From Vanilla planifolia (lineage: Eukaryota; Streptophyta; Magnoliopsida; Asparagales; Orchidaceae), in contig CM043868.1 of the NCBI GenBank assembly GCA_023846275.1, forward strand, positions 18,385,755 to 18,449,754: a DNA stretch of 64,000 nucleotides, read 5' to 3'. Shown here piece after piece: positions 38,930-52,034 of the stretch. Position 1 is the first letter of the stretch, and every line of letters starts with the position of its first letter. A program made the translations under genes and the position numbers. The notes below the pieces were generated by a model. The model saw only the letters and a list, made by a program, of their open reading frames with translations, ran no database searches and was not told where the DNA came from.

Positions 38930-39810
38930 TTGAATTGTGATTTGCATAATTCTCTCCCTTTTATGTGGATATTATGTTGGTATTCTCAATGAAATTATCC
39001 AAGTTCCAATTGAAGTGACTTATTCTCTAGAATATCGTAGAGTTAGACAAATAATTCCATTATCATCTCCTTCATTTCTATATTCCATTGATACACAAAT
39101 GATCATTGCTTATCTTTTTTGGTCATATAAAATATCTTCCATTGGTCACCCATTTAAGGAGAAGGTATTACATTTTTATCATTTGTTTTAAGTGGAAAAA
39201 AAGAACTAAAAGGAGTTATGAATATAAGGTTGAGCTATATGAATCCAGTGTTTCTCTCACAAGTAAACAATATGAAGTAACATGACTTTCACAACCCTAC
39301 GAAGAGAAAGCAAATAAAGGTTATGACATTGATTTTCATCTCCTACTTGACAAATATTAGAGTAAGACTTACTAATGACATATTTTTTGTGATTACTTAT
39401 ATATTAAGGGAATAATTGAACCCAAGAACCATGTAGAACCTTTCAAAAAGGAAATTGAATTTTTTAAGGAATCAAGTGTCATTTATTTGCAACAACCATT
39501 GGAGGGATCATCTTAGAATTGGATCCAAAGTCTTGCATTATTCTCAATAATGTCATACTAACATCTTAAGTTGGAATTCATATCAACTTTTATAACTATT
39601 AGAAAACCAAGAAGGGTAATAAGAGTTGGTGCATTGCAAATAAATAGAAGGAGACCCCTTAAGAAATATTTTCATCATTTTTACTTCTATCTTTTTATGG
39701 AAAAAAATTGTAGTCATGTTGTAACATTAATGGTTGGTTTTGAGTTTGAAATGAAACTCACAAGGAAGCCTCTTTCCATGTATGTAAATCTTATTTATAT
39801 GGCATAAAAG
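38930..39810 (+). other. decayed coding-like stretch, unrecognised
   Basis: On the plus strand an 84-codon frame (38937-39191), a following frame with few stops at 39190-39560 and a 78-codon frame at 39571-39807 lie one after another. The middle part includes YEYKVELYESSVSLTSKQYE and GYDIDFHLLLDKY, which look like ordinary protein, not AT-tract noise. I do not recognise a family. Most likely the remains of a transposon protein or a processed pseudogene. Confidence 0.3.
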
Positions 39811-39829
39811 CATATTTAGAGTGGAAAAG

Positions 39830-40850
39830 TGTATCAATTTTACTTATTGGGAAACAAGTTTAATTATAATGTGTTAAGGAACATAAAAAAGGATACTTTA
39901 TGGAGCAATTTTCATAGCACCATCTTCTAAAAAGTGATTTGGAGGCTTGTATGAACCAATCTGAAGGTCCCTCAAAAGAATGATAAGAAGAAGAGTAAGA
40001 ATAATATAACGTTCTAAGGCACATTAAGAAGGAAAGGAGGTGAATAAGTTGTGTAATTCTTCTTTTTTTAATTGATAATTAAGTAAAACTTTTGTAAATA
40101 TTTAAAACTATTCAAGGCCACAACAAAGTAGAAATAAAACAAAAAAGCAAATAAAAAGTGAATAAAAAAGGGCATGATGATTTTTAGGTAGCTTGACTCA
40201 ACCCATGAGCCTATGTCTACCCCACTCCACACAATATTAGGATTCCTTCCTTGATTGACTCCTTCATTATACCTAGGTGAAGAAACTTATTACAAAAGAG
40301 TATTTTAATTATTTAGGCACAACAAGACTTGACTTTAAAGATTTGAAATGAGGCTAAATCTTTGCACATCGAACAACCTAGAGTTGGGTCAAATCACTCC
40401 ATATTTACTAACTCATAACTAGCCCAAATCTAAAATAGCAAAAATAAATTTACAGTGCAAGTCTATACGATTCAGACAAATATATAAGTACAAGTACAAT
40501 AGCTAAGATATTTAAAAACAATGTTACTAATTAAGTCAAAGCTCTTCATGATGTGGAATGTGTAGATGATGCAGAGATGTCTAATATCTTTTATGCACTT
40601 ATTAGAATGCTTCTTCAATAATGAAAACTTGATTTCTTCTCACAAACTCATTAATAAGTGGATATTGCAAAGTTAAGCACATTGCTATCTTAAGGTCCAA
40701 ATATACCAATATTTCAAAGCATCTATCCTTTCATAATTGAACCTCAATTAATTATCAATCAATCATTGTGAACTTTTGCTTCTATAGGTATCATACATAA
40801 GAGGTATGTATTGTATTTTGAAGACTCTTTATTACTTGTATTGTATGTTA
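39830..40850. other. intergenic, LTR-like fragment possible
   Basis: No gene seen. The piece at about 40170-40520 (with agcctatgtctaccccactcc) resembles the style of some plant LTRs but has no definable ends. Confidence 0.3.
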
Positions 40851-43800
40851 ATAAATAGCTTATAGTACTCAAATTTATGGTTTCTTTCCAGCAAATAGAT
40901 GTTTCTACTCGCTTTTCTACTTAAAGCATCTTTCACACATTAGTTTTCTAGGGTGATAAATAAATTTTTGAATATAATCTTTGCTAAATTCTAACTATTT
41001 TTGTCTTAAATCTAATTCTTTTTAATTGAAAATATGTTTCAAACTTTGATGGTCAATAAAAATTTTAATTTGATTTTATATAATGATATCTCCAAATTTT
41101 TAAAGAAAATATGATTACTATTAATTCTATATAATGAACAAGATAAATGTTTTCATATAGCTACAATTGTTTAAATACACATATAATTACTTTCTCTTGT
41201 TTGCATTTATACATAACAAATCCTTATAAAGATAAATAAATATAAACTTAAACTTAGTTTCCCTTTATATTTTTAGCCAATGCACAAATTGGGGGTGAAG
41301 TTAATTTATCTTTAAGTACAAGTAAACTATTTTCACAATTTGAATTCTACTCAAATTTCACTATCATTGATTCAATTTAGTCAAAGATGTATCTATGGAA
41401 TCTCTTCGCAAAATTCCTATAATAGCCTAACATTTCTGAGAAACTTTTTATTTTTGTTATAGATGTAACAAATTACTATTAAAAAAACTTTCTAAGGATC
41501 AACTAATATTCTCTTAGCATTAACAACATGACCCAAAAATATCATTTTTGATAGTCAAAACTAACATTTAAAAAATTTCACGTATATTTGATTTTCTCTT
41601 AAAATTCATAACATTATATGCAAATGGAAACACAATCCTTCACAAACTTTGAGTAGATCAAAATACCATTTATAAATGTAATTATAAACTAATTTAAATA
41701 TTTCTTAAAAATATTTTTCATCAAATCCATGAATGTGACAAGAGCATTTATCAATTCAAATAGGAATACCAATAACTCATAGTGGCCATATCTTGCTCTA
41801 AAAATAGTTTAGAAATTACTCCTTATTTTTAATTGATGATAACTAGATCTTAAATCTATTTTAGAAAACATAGTTGCTCTTTATAATTAACCAAATAAAG
41901 CATCAATTCTAGATAAAATATATTTATTTTTCAATGTTCGTATTTATTTTTCTGTAATCAATGCATATTTAGAAATTATTATCTTTTTTATTCAAAAATA
42001 GTATGACTACATCCTATGGTGATACACTTGATCTTACAAATTCTTTATCAAAGAGTTATTGAATCTATACTTTAACTTATAATTCTATCAATGTCATTCT
42101 ATATGAAGTTTTAAAAATTGATTTACCACTTATAACAAATTAGATCAAAAATTTTATTACTCTTTTTAGAGTTAGCCTTACTAAATCTTTTTTAAAAAAA
42201 ATATTTTAGTATTCACTAAAAATGAGTTCCTCTAAAATTTGAGAAAATTTTCTATCCATATCTAAAATATATAACATATAACCCTCACATCCCTTAATAA
42301 TTTCTATCCATAATTCTATGTTTTTAGCACAAAGATAATAGAAAATTTTCTTAATTAATTGAAATTAATCAAGCTTGCTTCCTTTCGAATCTCAATCTTT
42401 ATCTTCTCCTTATGATAATCTTTCTTTGCTTGGTGATCATACAATCAATTCATGTCTAAAATAATATCAAATTCTATTAGTAGAATATCTAATAGTATAG
42501 ATAATTTTCTTTCCTTAATTTTTGTCTCATTTTTAAGATCATTTTATATTATGATATAATTTTCATTATGCATTTTAGCTAATAATAAGTCTTTTAATGG
42601 TTACAATTCATATTTGACTTATTTATTATAAATATGAAAATATATAAATGTGATGTTCACATTTAAATAAAATAACGATAGCCAAACTCTATAGATGTAG
42701 CATACCTATGAGTACATCTATAAAATGAAGAGCTCCTATTGTGTAATGGAGTAGACTCAAGTTTGAACAACTTTTCCAACTACAAAACTTGTCCTAATAC
42801 CTCATGTTATAGAAAAACCAATCCTTCTCCCTATACTTGAATTAACTTTTTCATCACTTATAAATGCTCTAGATGCTTTCATTTCTATCACTTTAGCTCA
42901 ATTTCTAAAAATATGTCCCAATTCCTTAAAAATAAAACATCTTTATGCCCTTAAAAATTATAGTATGCACTTACCTCTATGACCATTTTTCATATTTATT
43001 ACATCAATTAGTGCTACTTGACTTAAAACTAAATTTACTATTACTAGGTTTCTCTGAAGATTTGAATTTGTTGAATCTTACTCTATTGAAGCTACCACCA
43101 TTAGGATTATTGAAACTCACTTTTTTTTATAAATTTACCCTTGAACTTTTGAAGATCAAATTTTCTTTTTCCATTTTTATTCTTGTTTCCATTTCATTGT
43201 GCTCCATCTCTAAAGTTATTGAATTCTCTACAAGCTCTATATAATTTGTAGTACTTACTATCATTAAAGCTAATCTAATCTCATATTATAATCTCACGCA
43301 AAACTAATGTTTGTCAAGGTTGATTAAATTTGATGCATACATTGCTAAATAATCAAAATTTTGTTTTTATGCTATCAAAATCATTCCACCTTATATCAAA
43401 TATTTTAATTCATTTCTCATTTTAGCTCTAATTAACATCAGAATAAACCATCTTTCAAATTTTTTTAAAAATTCCTTTGAAGTAATCTCTCTAATATATC
43501 TATCATAGAATTGAATTCTTTGCTTAGTGCCTCACCATAAGCTTGCTACATCATTAAGAACCATTATTGCCAACACTACTTTCTTTTCCTTGGACAAGAC
43601 ATCATTGAAGTTCTTTGTCATTCATTTCAATCAGTTCTCAACCACCACTAGATCCTCCTCCTTGCAAAATTAATGAATATATTTACTTGAATTAATAAAT
43701 TAATTTGTCTATTGATGATCTTATAACCTGACTATTAGTACCTCAAACTAACTGCAATGAACAAATTAAAGTTTGTGCTAGATTCATTTTGAGTATCCCC

Positions 43801-43900
43801 TTGTTTCTCCTTTTTTTCTTTCGTTTGTTCATGTTTTTAAATTTAGCTCTATCAATTTCATTAATTAAATTGTAGTCTTGCAATAGCCTAAAATTTTTAT
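40850..43900 (-). mobile_element. Ty3/gypsy retrotransposon relic: gag, protease, RT, RNase H
   Basis: Minus-strand translation across broken frames gives a gypsy internal region in the right order. At about 43900-43420 is gag (VLAIMVLNDVASLW, then EFLKKFERWF). Near 42930 a worn zinc-knuckle-like piece (CFIFKELGH) follows, and at about 42450 a protease trace (EFDIILDMN). The RT lies at about 42330-41260: [55 protein letters not shown]. RNase H lies at about 41260-40860 (LVLKDKLTS, then SLKIWRYHYIKS). The catalytic FIDD of RT has become FING (plus positions 41665-41676), so it cannot work. RT and RNase H resemble chromoviruses of the Tekay/Del kind. Integrase is missing, so the element is truncated at its 3' side. 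It has the same orientation as the relic at 28.3-30.4 kb, but the RNase H types differ. Confidence 0.85.
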
Positions 43901-43994
43901 ATAGAATCACTTATAAAAATCTATAATAATATAAATACATATATTGTACTTCTATTCTCACTTATATAATCAATTTAATCTTAAATCAAAGTTT

Positions 43995-44002
43995 TGATAC
44001 CA
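43995..44002 (-). other. primer binding site of the gypsy relic (tRNA-iMet type)
   Basis: TGATACCA on the plus strand is TGGTATCA on the minus strand, the standard complement to the 3' end of plant initiator-Met tRNA. It lies about 100 bp before the gag trace in the same sense, where a primer site belongs. The 5' LTR should therefore begin just above 44003, but its outer end was not found. Confidence 0.6.
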
Positions 44003-44004
44003 TC

Positions 44005-47000
44005 TTTTTAAAGACACCAAACCAATTCTATGATTCATCAATAAAAATAAATTCAACATAATTACATAAAATTTGATGGCACTTAGCCCTCTAAGTAGGG
44101 ACCCAATAGCAATGTGAAAATCATGTCATAATAGATAATAAAATCATTCATTCTTAGTTGCATAAAATAAAACTATTTAATGAAAATTGTTTAGTAAGAG
44201 ATTAATCTAAGTACAACATAGAAACTTATAACAATATAAAACAAATACAAATATATAATAAGGATATATAATATAATGTAATTCTAAAGAATATAGATAA
44301 AGTTTACACAATATTCTCCCATTGAAATAGCTATTGGGTAGGATCCTCATCTATTGTCTCGTAGTCATTATCTTAATTTCTAATGGATGCATAACTTATA
44401 ATGTAAATTATAATAACCCTCACTTTCTAACCCATATCAAAAGAAAAAATATACTATTTATATGAAAGAAATAATACAATAATAATATAACATTTGAGAT
44501 TATTCATAGGCTCAAGTTTAGTCATAAACATAATTTAAAAAATCAATAAGAACTCTTTTAGAAAAACTCAATGATATTAGTATGTAATTTTTAAAGATTT
44601 TGAAAATTTCTTATGAACTTTTAAAAATATAAGTATATAATTTTGAAAATATTACTTAGAATAGATTTAAAATTTTAAGAATGTTGGCATATGCCTAAAC
44701 TTATTGACATAAGATATGTCTATAAAATGGAGAATATTGGTTGTGTTGGGACAAATTTGTACTTTCTAAAATTTTGTCACAAAGAATTGGTTTTAATGGA
44801 GGACATATTTATCATTTCTGGAACTCTGGGTGGTTTTCAAAAATGTGTTAGGTATAAAAACACACATTCAACACCTTTTTAAACAAGTTGAATTTTTTAA
44901 TTAAAATTAATTAATCATAATTAATGATATTTACAAGTAATTAGAGATTATTAAAACTTACTCATGTTTCATCTCTCTTAATAGGAGTGAGTTTTGTTTG
45001 AAGTTAACTACACATGGAGAACTTTGAGAACTCAAGTAAAGTGGTACCTTTAGGAGATTGAGGGAGATAATGAGAGAGGTGTTGTTGAAAAAGGAAATCA
45101 TAAGTAGCTCTTTGTTAAATTTCATTTAAGTTTATGTATAACTAGCATGGTTGCATTCAGATTTAAGTAAGAATTAAATCTAGAATAAATTAGATGCAAA
45201 ATAAGATGAATTAAATGTGTTTTGAAGAGAAACTAAGAGGCTTGTGTGGAGAAAATGATTTACCAGTGCCTATCATATTGCCACATTATATGACACGATC
45301 AGCTAAAATCCTAATAGGTATAACAGTTGTAAAGCTAAGATGATTGAAGTTGATTGAGATAGAATTATGGTCATATTAGTAGTGTTGGGGTTGATTGTAC
45401 TTAACGATCAATTTGAGATTAAGTAAAAAATTGGCTAAGCCAGAGATGTTGGACTTGTCCGATGTATATGGTCGTAAAGTACAATGGTTTGGATTTCAAA
45501 CTATATAGTATACATATTGTAGTAGTATGAGAGATGAGTAAGCTTAAGAGATTAGTAAAATAGAAAATTGGAAGCCATTTTAAGTATTAGGCCTTCAACA
45601 ACTCATCTTGTTAATCTGATCTCCATTCGTACTAGTATGATGATCATTTGACAACCCTTTTCACATTAGACTAAGAGCACATTATCAATCTTATCACTTG
45701 AGCTATACTTGACAAACATTTTTATATGATCAAAGTAACTCAAAATAGCAATAGCCTCTAAACATCATAGTTTCTAATTAAACTCATATGATTCTATTTC
45801 TTTACAATCCAAATAAACGAAACATGCTTTAAAAAATCTAAGGTGAGATCCTACCTTCCTATGCAATTATTGCAAGATAAACTCGAACGTTTTTCTTTTT
45901 CATAAGTTTTTTCTCTTTTCTTTTTTTATCTCTTTGATTATCTTAAAGAATTTACACTTGTTACTTAGATTACTCCTTTTTTTCTCTAACTCATCTCTCC
46001 CTCCTTTCCTACTTTCTCTCACAATAGACAAGCGCCTCAATTGATTTTTGAGCATAGTCAAAGAGGCTTATCCTCTTATAAATAAAATGATTAATTTTTT
46101 TCTTTTATTTATTTATTTTAATATTTTTTTATCTTTAAAAATTTATAAAAACATTTTAATTTTCTTGAAAAAAATATAAACTATATACTCAAAGACTTCT
46201 CATGATAAGACCTTCATAATGATATACTAAAATATAGAATCCAACCATTGACATCCTGTTATGCTTTTTAAGGCATCCATCAATCAAAATATTGTATATG
46301 TAACGCACATCCAATTTTTAAAGCATACTTTCAATGAATATTGGTCATTAATTAGGCAAGTTGTTACAACTAATGGCACTATAAAGATCATTAAATAAGC
46401 TATCGTAATACTAGTAACATTATAGAAATTACTAGTGATATTACCTAATTAGTTCATGCCACCAACATTGAAGATATTTTGACTTTTGCCACTCTAAACA
46501 AAATAGGCATGACATTATTATTGTGGTGTTGAACCCTAACTATAATATATTTTTTATAATAACAAATCTTATGAAATTTCTAATGAAATTGATTGAGCCA
46601 ATTTTTAGATTTTGGATAACCAATATTCATGTTCATGAAAGACCTTAAAGAATAAGAAAAACAAATATCAAATGTCATGAAGATCATCTTGATTAGAATG
46701 ATAAACCCCTAAAAGATTCATTTTGAGTTTAATTTTAGGTATTTTATTTGTATTTTGATTACAATATTAAGATTGATTAAAATTATTCTTGTAACACATA
46801 AAAATTAAATTTTATTTAAATTAAGTATCTTAGAAAAACCTTAATACTAAATATTGATCATCTTATATTATCTTAAAAATCATTTGATCTTAATCATATC
46901 ATTAAAAATCTTTTTTCAATAACTTATTGCAAAAAGCACATTATGGTAATAATAATAATTTATTATTAAAAAGTAGTAATAATATTAATAATAATTAAAA

Positions 47001-50000
47001 TAAAATAATAAAAAATAATTTATATTTAGCTGAACTATCTTATGACTAAATCATAAGTTTTGAGTTAGAGCACTATTCTTGAACTTATCTATTATAGTAA
47101 TTAGGTTGAGGCATCACTCCTAAATCGTTATAGAACAATATCTAATTAAGGAATAATTCTCAAATCTATTAATCTATTACTGGTATCATAGGTGATGAAA
47201 TTCTGAGTAAACAATGGGGAGCCAACCCTAATATTTGCTAAATCTAAGGCAGACAAAATTTCTGATAAACAAAAATATCAAGTGCTATTTAGCAATATAG
47301 AACTAAACTTAATGCTTCCATTTGCATAATTGAATTCTTAATTTCATAATTTATATGCATCATCAATTGTGTAATTTTGCTAGAGAAAGAGTCATCATCT
47401 CATCCATTATTTAAAATGGGCTAATTTGATTAGACGTAAGATTGTACAACTTTTTTGATTGCACGATCTAAGTTTAATATGCACGTAAGATCAAAATCCA
47501 ATCATCCAATCATGATTGAAACCTAACAATTAAGATCAAATCCTCATTTCTAAATAATGCCAATTTAAATCTAGTTGTCTAAATGCTCGATTTTTTAATC
47601 AAGTGGTCAAGATTTTTTCCTCCTTTCAAATACAAAGACATTCAGTTTAGTCCTTTGAATTACGCAAATTTTTGATCCTAAGATTCATGTTACAATCAAT
47701 CGTGTTGCTCTTTTTTCTTTGATTTAGATCAAATGGTCTTGATGATATCTAACAAACTATTTGCATCTCAACTATTTTAGATGTTATTTGCAAGATGTTT
47801 GATCTGTTATTAAAATAATAGTACATTAGTTTTTAATCAAAATCTATATTGACTTAAGTTTAATTAAAATAAGTAGTAACAACTATTTGGTTCTTTTTGT
47901 AACTATTTTTAGCCATTAAAAAATATCTAAAATAAGAGATATTTTTAACATAATTGACTGACAAAAGTTTGATAAAATTTGAAGAAAATTTTCAAGTAAT
48001 AACATTCAAGTCATTAACAGCAAATGCTAATTGTGATTTTCATTCGTTGCGTCCTTCATCATCAAGTTGAAAATTCTATTTTATTCTAAATCACTTAAAT
48101 TGTCATTTACTTTTTTTATCATTAATTCTATTAAAATACTTGTGCTTGTTGAGCATCTCATCAAGCATATAAAATTAGTTTGTATTAAGTATGAATTTGT
48201 GTTGGTGCATTATTTTTTTGTTTCTATCAATTTTATTTTTTATAAGGTTATTGTAGTCTATTTTTTCTAGTTCATTATTATGAGAGTTTAGACTACTTGC
48301 TTTTTAGCAAAATGCCTATTTTGATTTATTTTATTTTTGACTATTTTTTGCTAGAGGTTGATGTAGACATGATTTCAAGTAAAACTATCTAAAAATCATT
48401 GGTATACATTTTACTTTTTTATTTCTCAAGTTTTATAAAAGTTTAGTATTAAAATAAAAATTAACATATTATAAAATAAAATAAAAATTTGTATAAAAGC
48501 AACTATAAATACCTACTTAAACTTAATTAAATAATCATTTAGAGCATTTTTTTAAATATTATTTTAGAAATAAAATTTGTATTTCTATTAATTCACTTCC
48601 TTATATTGTACCACACTTCAACTATATATCATATAGTATGAGAATAATGTTCAAGAAAACCAATTTTACTTATTATATAGTGTTCCATAATTTCCAACAT
48701 TTTTATAACCATGCCATTAACCAAATAGTCCTTTTTTCAATATATCCAAATTTATTTAATATAATTCTTATATAGGCACAAAAACTTTTATATAACCTTA
48801 TAAATATAAATATAATCAAGATAAAACACAAGTTAATAAGACATCAACGTCTAGAAAAAAAATATCATGATATATATATATATAGAGATAAAATAACTAA
48901 TATGTCAAATGATATATACAATTTATGAATCATATTATAAATTAATTTACTATCATATTAATATTACAAAAATCATATTAATCCATCTAAATTAGTGATG
49001 AAATTTCTTATCCAATCACTTTCTCTTTTAAATTCCCTACACTACAATGCATGTATATAAATTAATACATATTAACTTATAGCATAAATATCTAATATTT
49101 TTTCATGATTACATTAAGCAATGAATCATTTTTATAATTTTTCCTATTGTGTTGTAAGATCAACACTAAGTTAAACCATTTTCTGCTCCACCCATCGTAC
49201 TATAAGATTTTTGTCATCATGATTAGCGCAACTCCTTATCATCAAACTATCCAATTATAACACCTTAGTTTACTCCCCAACTAATTGTATGATATAATTA
49301 ATTTGAACTTTGTACGAATATCATTAGACCTTATGTTGACCCATCTTTCTCAAGTTACTAAACCTTGATTGTATTATACATTGTCTATGGCATGTTACAT
49401 TCATGTTTATTGAACTAACTAGTTACTTATTATATTATATGTTAGGTCCCATTGTATGTTATAGTCCCCTTTTAAATTGAAACATACTCACTAAAATCTA
49501 ATCAATTCCATATACTCCCCCAAATCTTAAACCATAATACTAATAAGTATATTAGCTAATACACTAATAAGTTACAACATAAAATAATTAGAATAATATG
49601 ATAATCTAAATTTCTTTTCTTATCTTTATTTTCTTTGTATTCCATCACTACAACAATCTCCTAGCATTTCTTCCTTGAATCTTTCCTCCTTTGTAGATAG
49701 AATCATTGAATATGTCTTAATAGAATTCTATGTCGAGAGGTATAACGATCAATAGCTTTTCATCAACTAAAGAGAAAAATTGTCATGTGCTATAAACATA
49801 GAAGTATAGTATTACTTTGAATAACCCTAATCGGCCTCTACATTACTGCATTTAGTTTGGAGTGTATAAAAATCCTCTATATAAGTTTTCTTGTCAAAGA
49901 TTGAGTTGAGTAAATTCAAGTTTATTAAACTATTTTCTTCCACAACTTATTAGTATTAGGCCTCACAAAATAAAAATCATATCAAGTGTCAAATCTCTAA

Positions 50001-51800
50001 CTATTATATAAAAGAAGCTACTACTAGTTCATTAATCATTGTGAAGCTGGAGAAGTAGAATACTTAATTGCATGCTTAAAGTAGGATAGGCACAAAAGCA
50101 TAACGAGTCAATCAACCAAAAGTGTTCTCACTCAAGTAAAGATATGTCTCACTATTAACAAATGTGTTGAAAAGCAATTTATATTAAACTTATCATTTCA
50201 AACTAAACAAAATTTTGCAATAACTAAATGAAATTAAAATATAAATAAAATCATCCTTTTGCATATAAGAAGTGTGTTACTATTAAAATACTTCAATTTT
50301 ATCTTTGTTTAATATCTATCTTAATAATATTATTAAATAAAGATATGAGTTCATAAATTCTAATTAGCTTTATTTAAAAATAAAAAAAATAAATATTTTA
50401 TTTAGAAAACATTAAGTGCTTGAACAATCATGGTTCAACACTTTTATTATAAAAATTTAACATTTTTTGTCACAAGTTAAACAATACTTGAATTAATTGT
50501 GTTAATATTTTATTTGTGTTTTTTACTAGCTCACTTACAAATAATGTTAAAAAAAATCATAAGTTGCAAATTAAAATTGATATCCTTGATATTAAACCTA
50601 ACAAATCATTATAAAAGAGAAAAAACCCAAGTTTTGGCATGAGGTGGGCACATGATCTGGGCCCAGGGCACTTCTATATTCATCACCCAAAAAACCTAAA
50701 TTATTGATTTATGATCATTACTTTGAGTATCAATATTATAATTATTGTCAAATATCTAATATATGACTATTTTTATAAGAATAACATGTAATCTTTTTCT
50801 TACATGAAACTTCTTTCATGTTTTATTTACTATTTTCAATGAAAATTATAATTTTTAACATCTAATATATGCATCATTAACTCTATCAAATGATCATAAA
50901 TAGACTTGTCATAGAATATTTACCCTATCACATTCTTCATTATGTTGAAACCATCTTTATTAGCTATGTTGTCTTATCATATCTATTATGCTTTATAGCT
51001 TTTTCCATTGTCAAATCACTGCCTCTTTCAACTATAGTATATGTTGACTTTATTGAGACAATCATCCTCAACTTTGTTGCCTTATCAACTCCACTGAAAG
51101 CATTGCATTTGGCACTTATATTTGTTTTACTACATCTTATTAGTTATGTCCTACGTAAGTTTCATTTGAATTATCCTTATCGAAGCCACCTTCCCAACAT
51201 TTCAATCAATTTAGACATTGATATTGATCTCAAAAATGCTCCTCATTTTATTCTCTATGGCTCCTTTTCTTTGATTTATGAAACTCTATGTGATATCGAA
51301 GTTTTCTTATCATTTTTGAGACTCTACAAAAAAAAAACTTGATGCTCCAATACCTTCTACTTTCATCTTTCTTGTTATCTTTTGTTTGGAATTGTTTCTT
51401 TCTTGACATTTGTAAATTGAAACATAGAATTACTTCCTTAAATTGAAAAAACTCCATTTGTCAAACTTGTGAGTACTACATAGAACATGACATAGCAAAC
51501 TTTCATTGATTAATCCAAAGGTAATGATACTCTTCCACTCAAATTAAAATAAAATTTTCCATAGCTTTCTCGGATAAAAAAAAATATTTTGCGAAGTGAT
51601 GTCCTTTTGTCTTGTTCTTTTTGACTTATTATATTTTAACCAAAACTCTAAGGTTGAACCTTAGTTTATGCAAAAAATACAAGTGCATCTCATTATCTTA
51701 TGCATAATTCCAGCTGCATTCTTCTAATGAAATTAGACGATTTTCTATTTCGATTACTGTAGTGCGGAGTGTATATTTTTTAGAACTAAGTTATTTTAAA
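44005..51800. other. AT-rich intergenic region of decayed repeats
   Basis: No gene supported. It should start with the LTR of the gypsy relic. It holds copy B of the dispersed repeat (45870-46260) and a TGGTATCA primer-site-like motif on the plus strand at 47174-47181 with no clear element behind it. A plus frame of 150 codons at 50890-51342 is long for this composition but hydrophobic, AT-driven and without a known domain, so I do not call it a gene. Confidence 0.4.
45870..46260 (+). repeat. dispersed repeat, copy B (related to 33330-33660)
   Basis: See copy A. Shared blocks in order are CTACTTTCTCTCACAA, CTCTTATAAATAA, ATAAACTATA and CATGATAAGACCTTCATAA. Confidence 0.5.
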
Positions 51801-52034
51801 ATTAAAGATTTTAATTACTAGAATAAAATAAATGTTATTATATCAAGTAGTGTTTTTTACCTGAGCAAATAATGTTCATGCCATCGAAGACCTGGGAGGA
51901 GCTGAATGCCGATTAACTGTTCTCTTCTCTTCTTAGTTCGTTGCTTTTAATCCGCCAAACAAAGACACTCCAAATACAGCCGGTTTCCTCCCCGTTCCCT
52001 TCCAAGTTGCTCTGCCGAAAACTGGCTGACCGGC

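Noticed and set aside
47174-47181. TGGTATCA on the plus strand
   Set aside because: Primer-site-like, but no LTR or gag trace could be recognised around it, so no element is called.
50890-51342. 150-codon plus frame
   Set aside because: Hydrophobic, AT-driven composition, no domain, no CpG retention; most likely chance or an old repeat.
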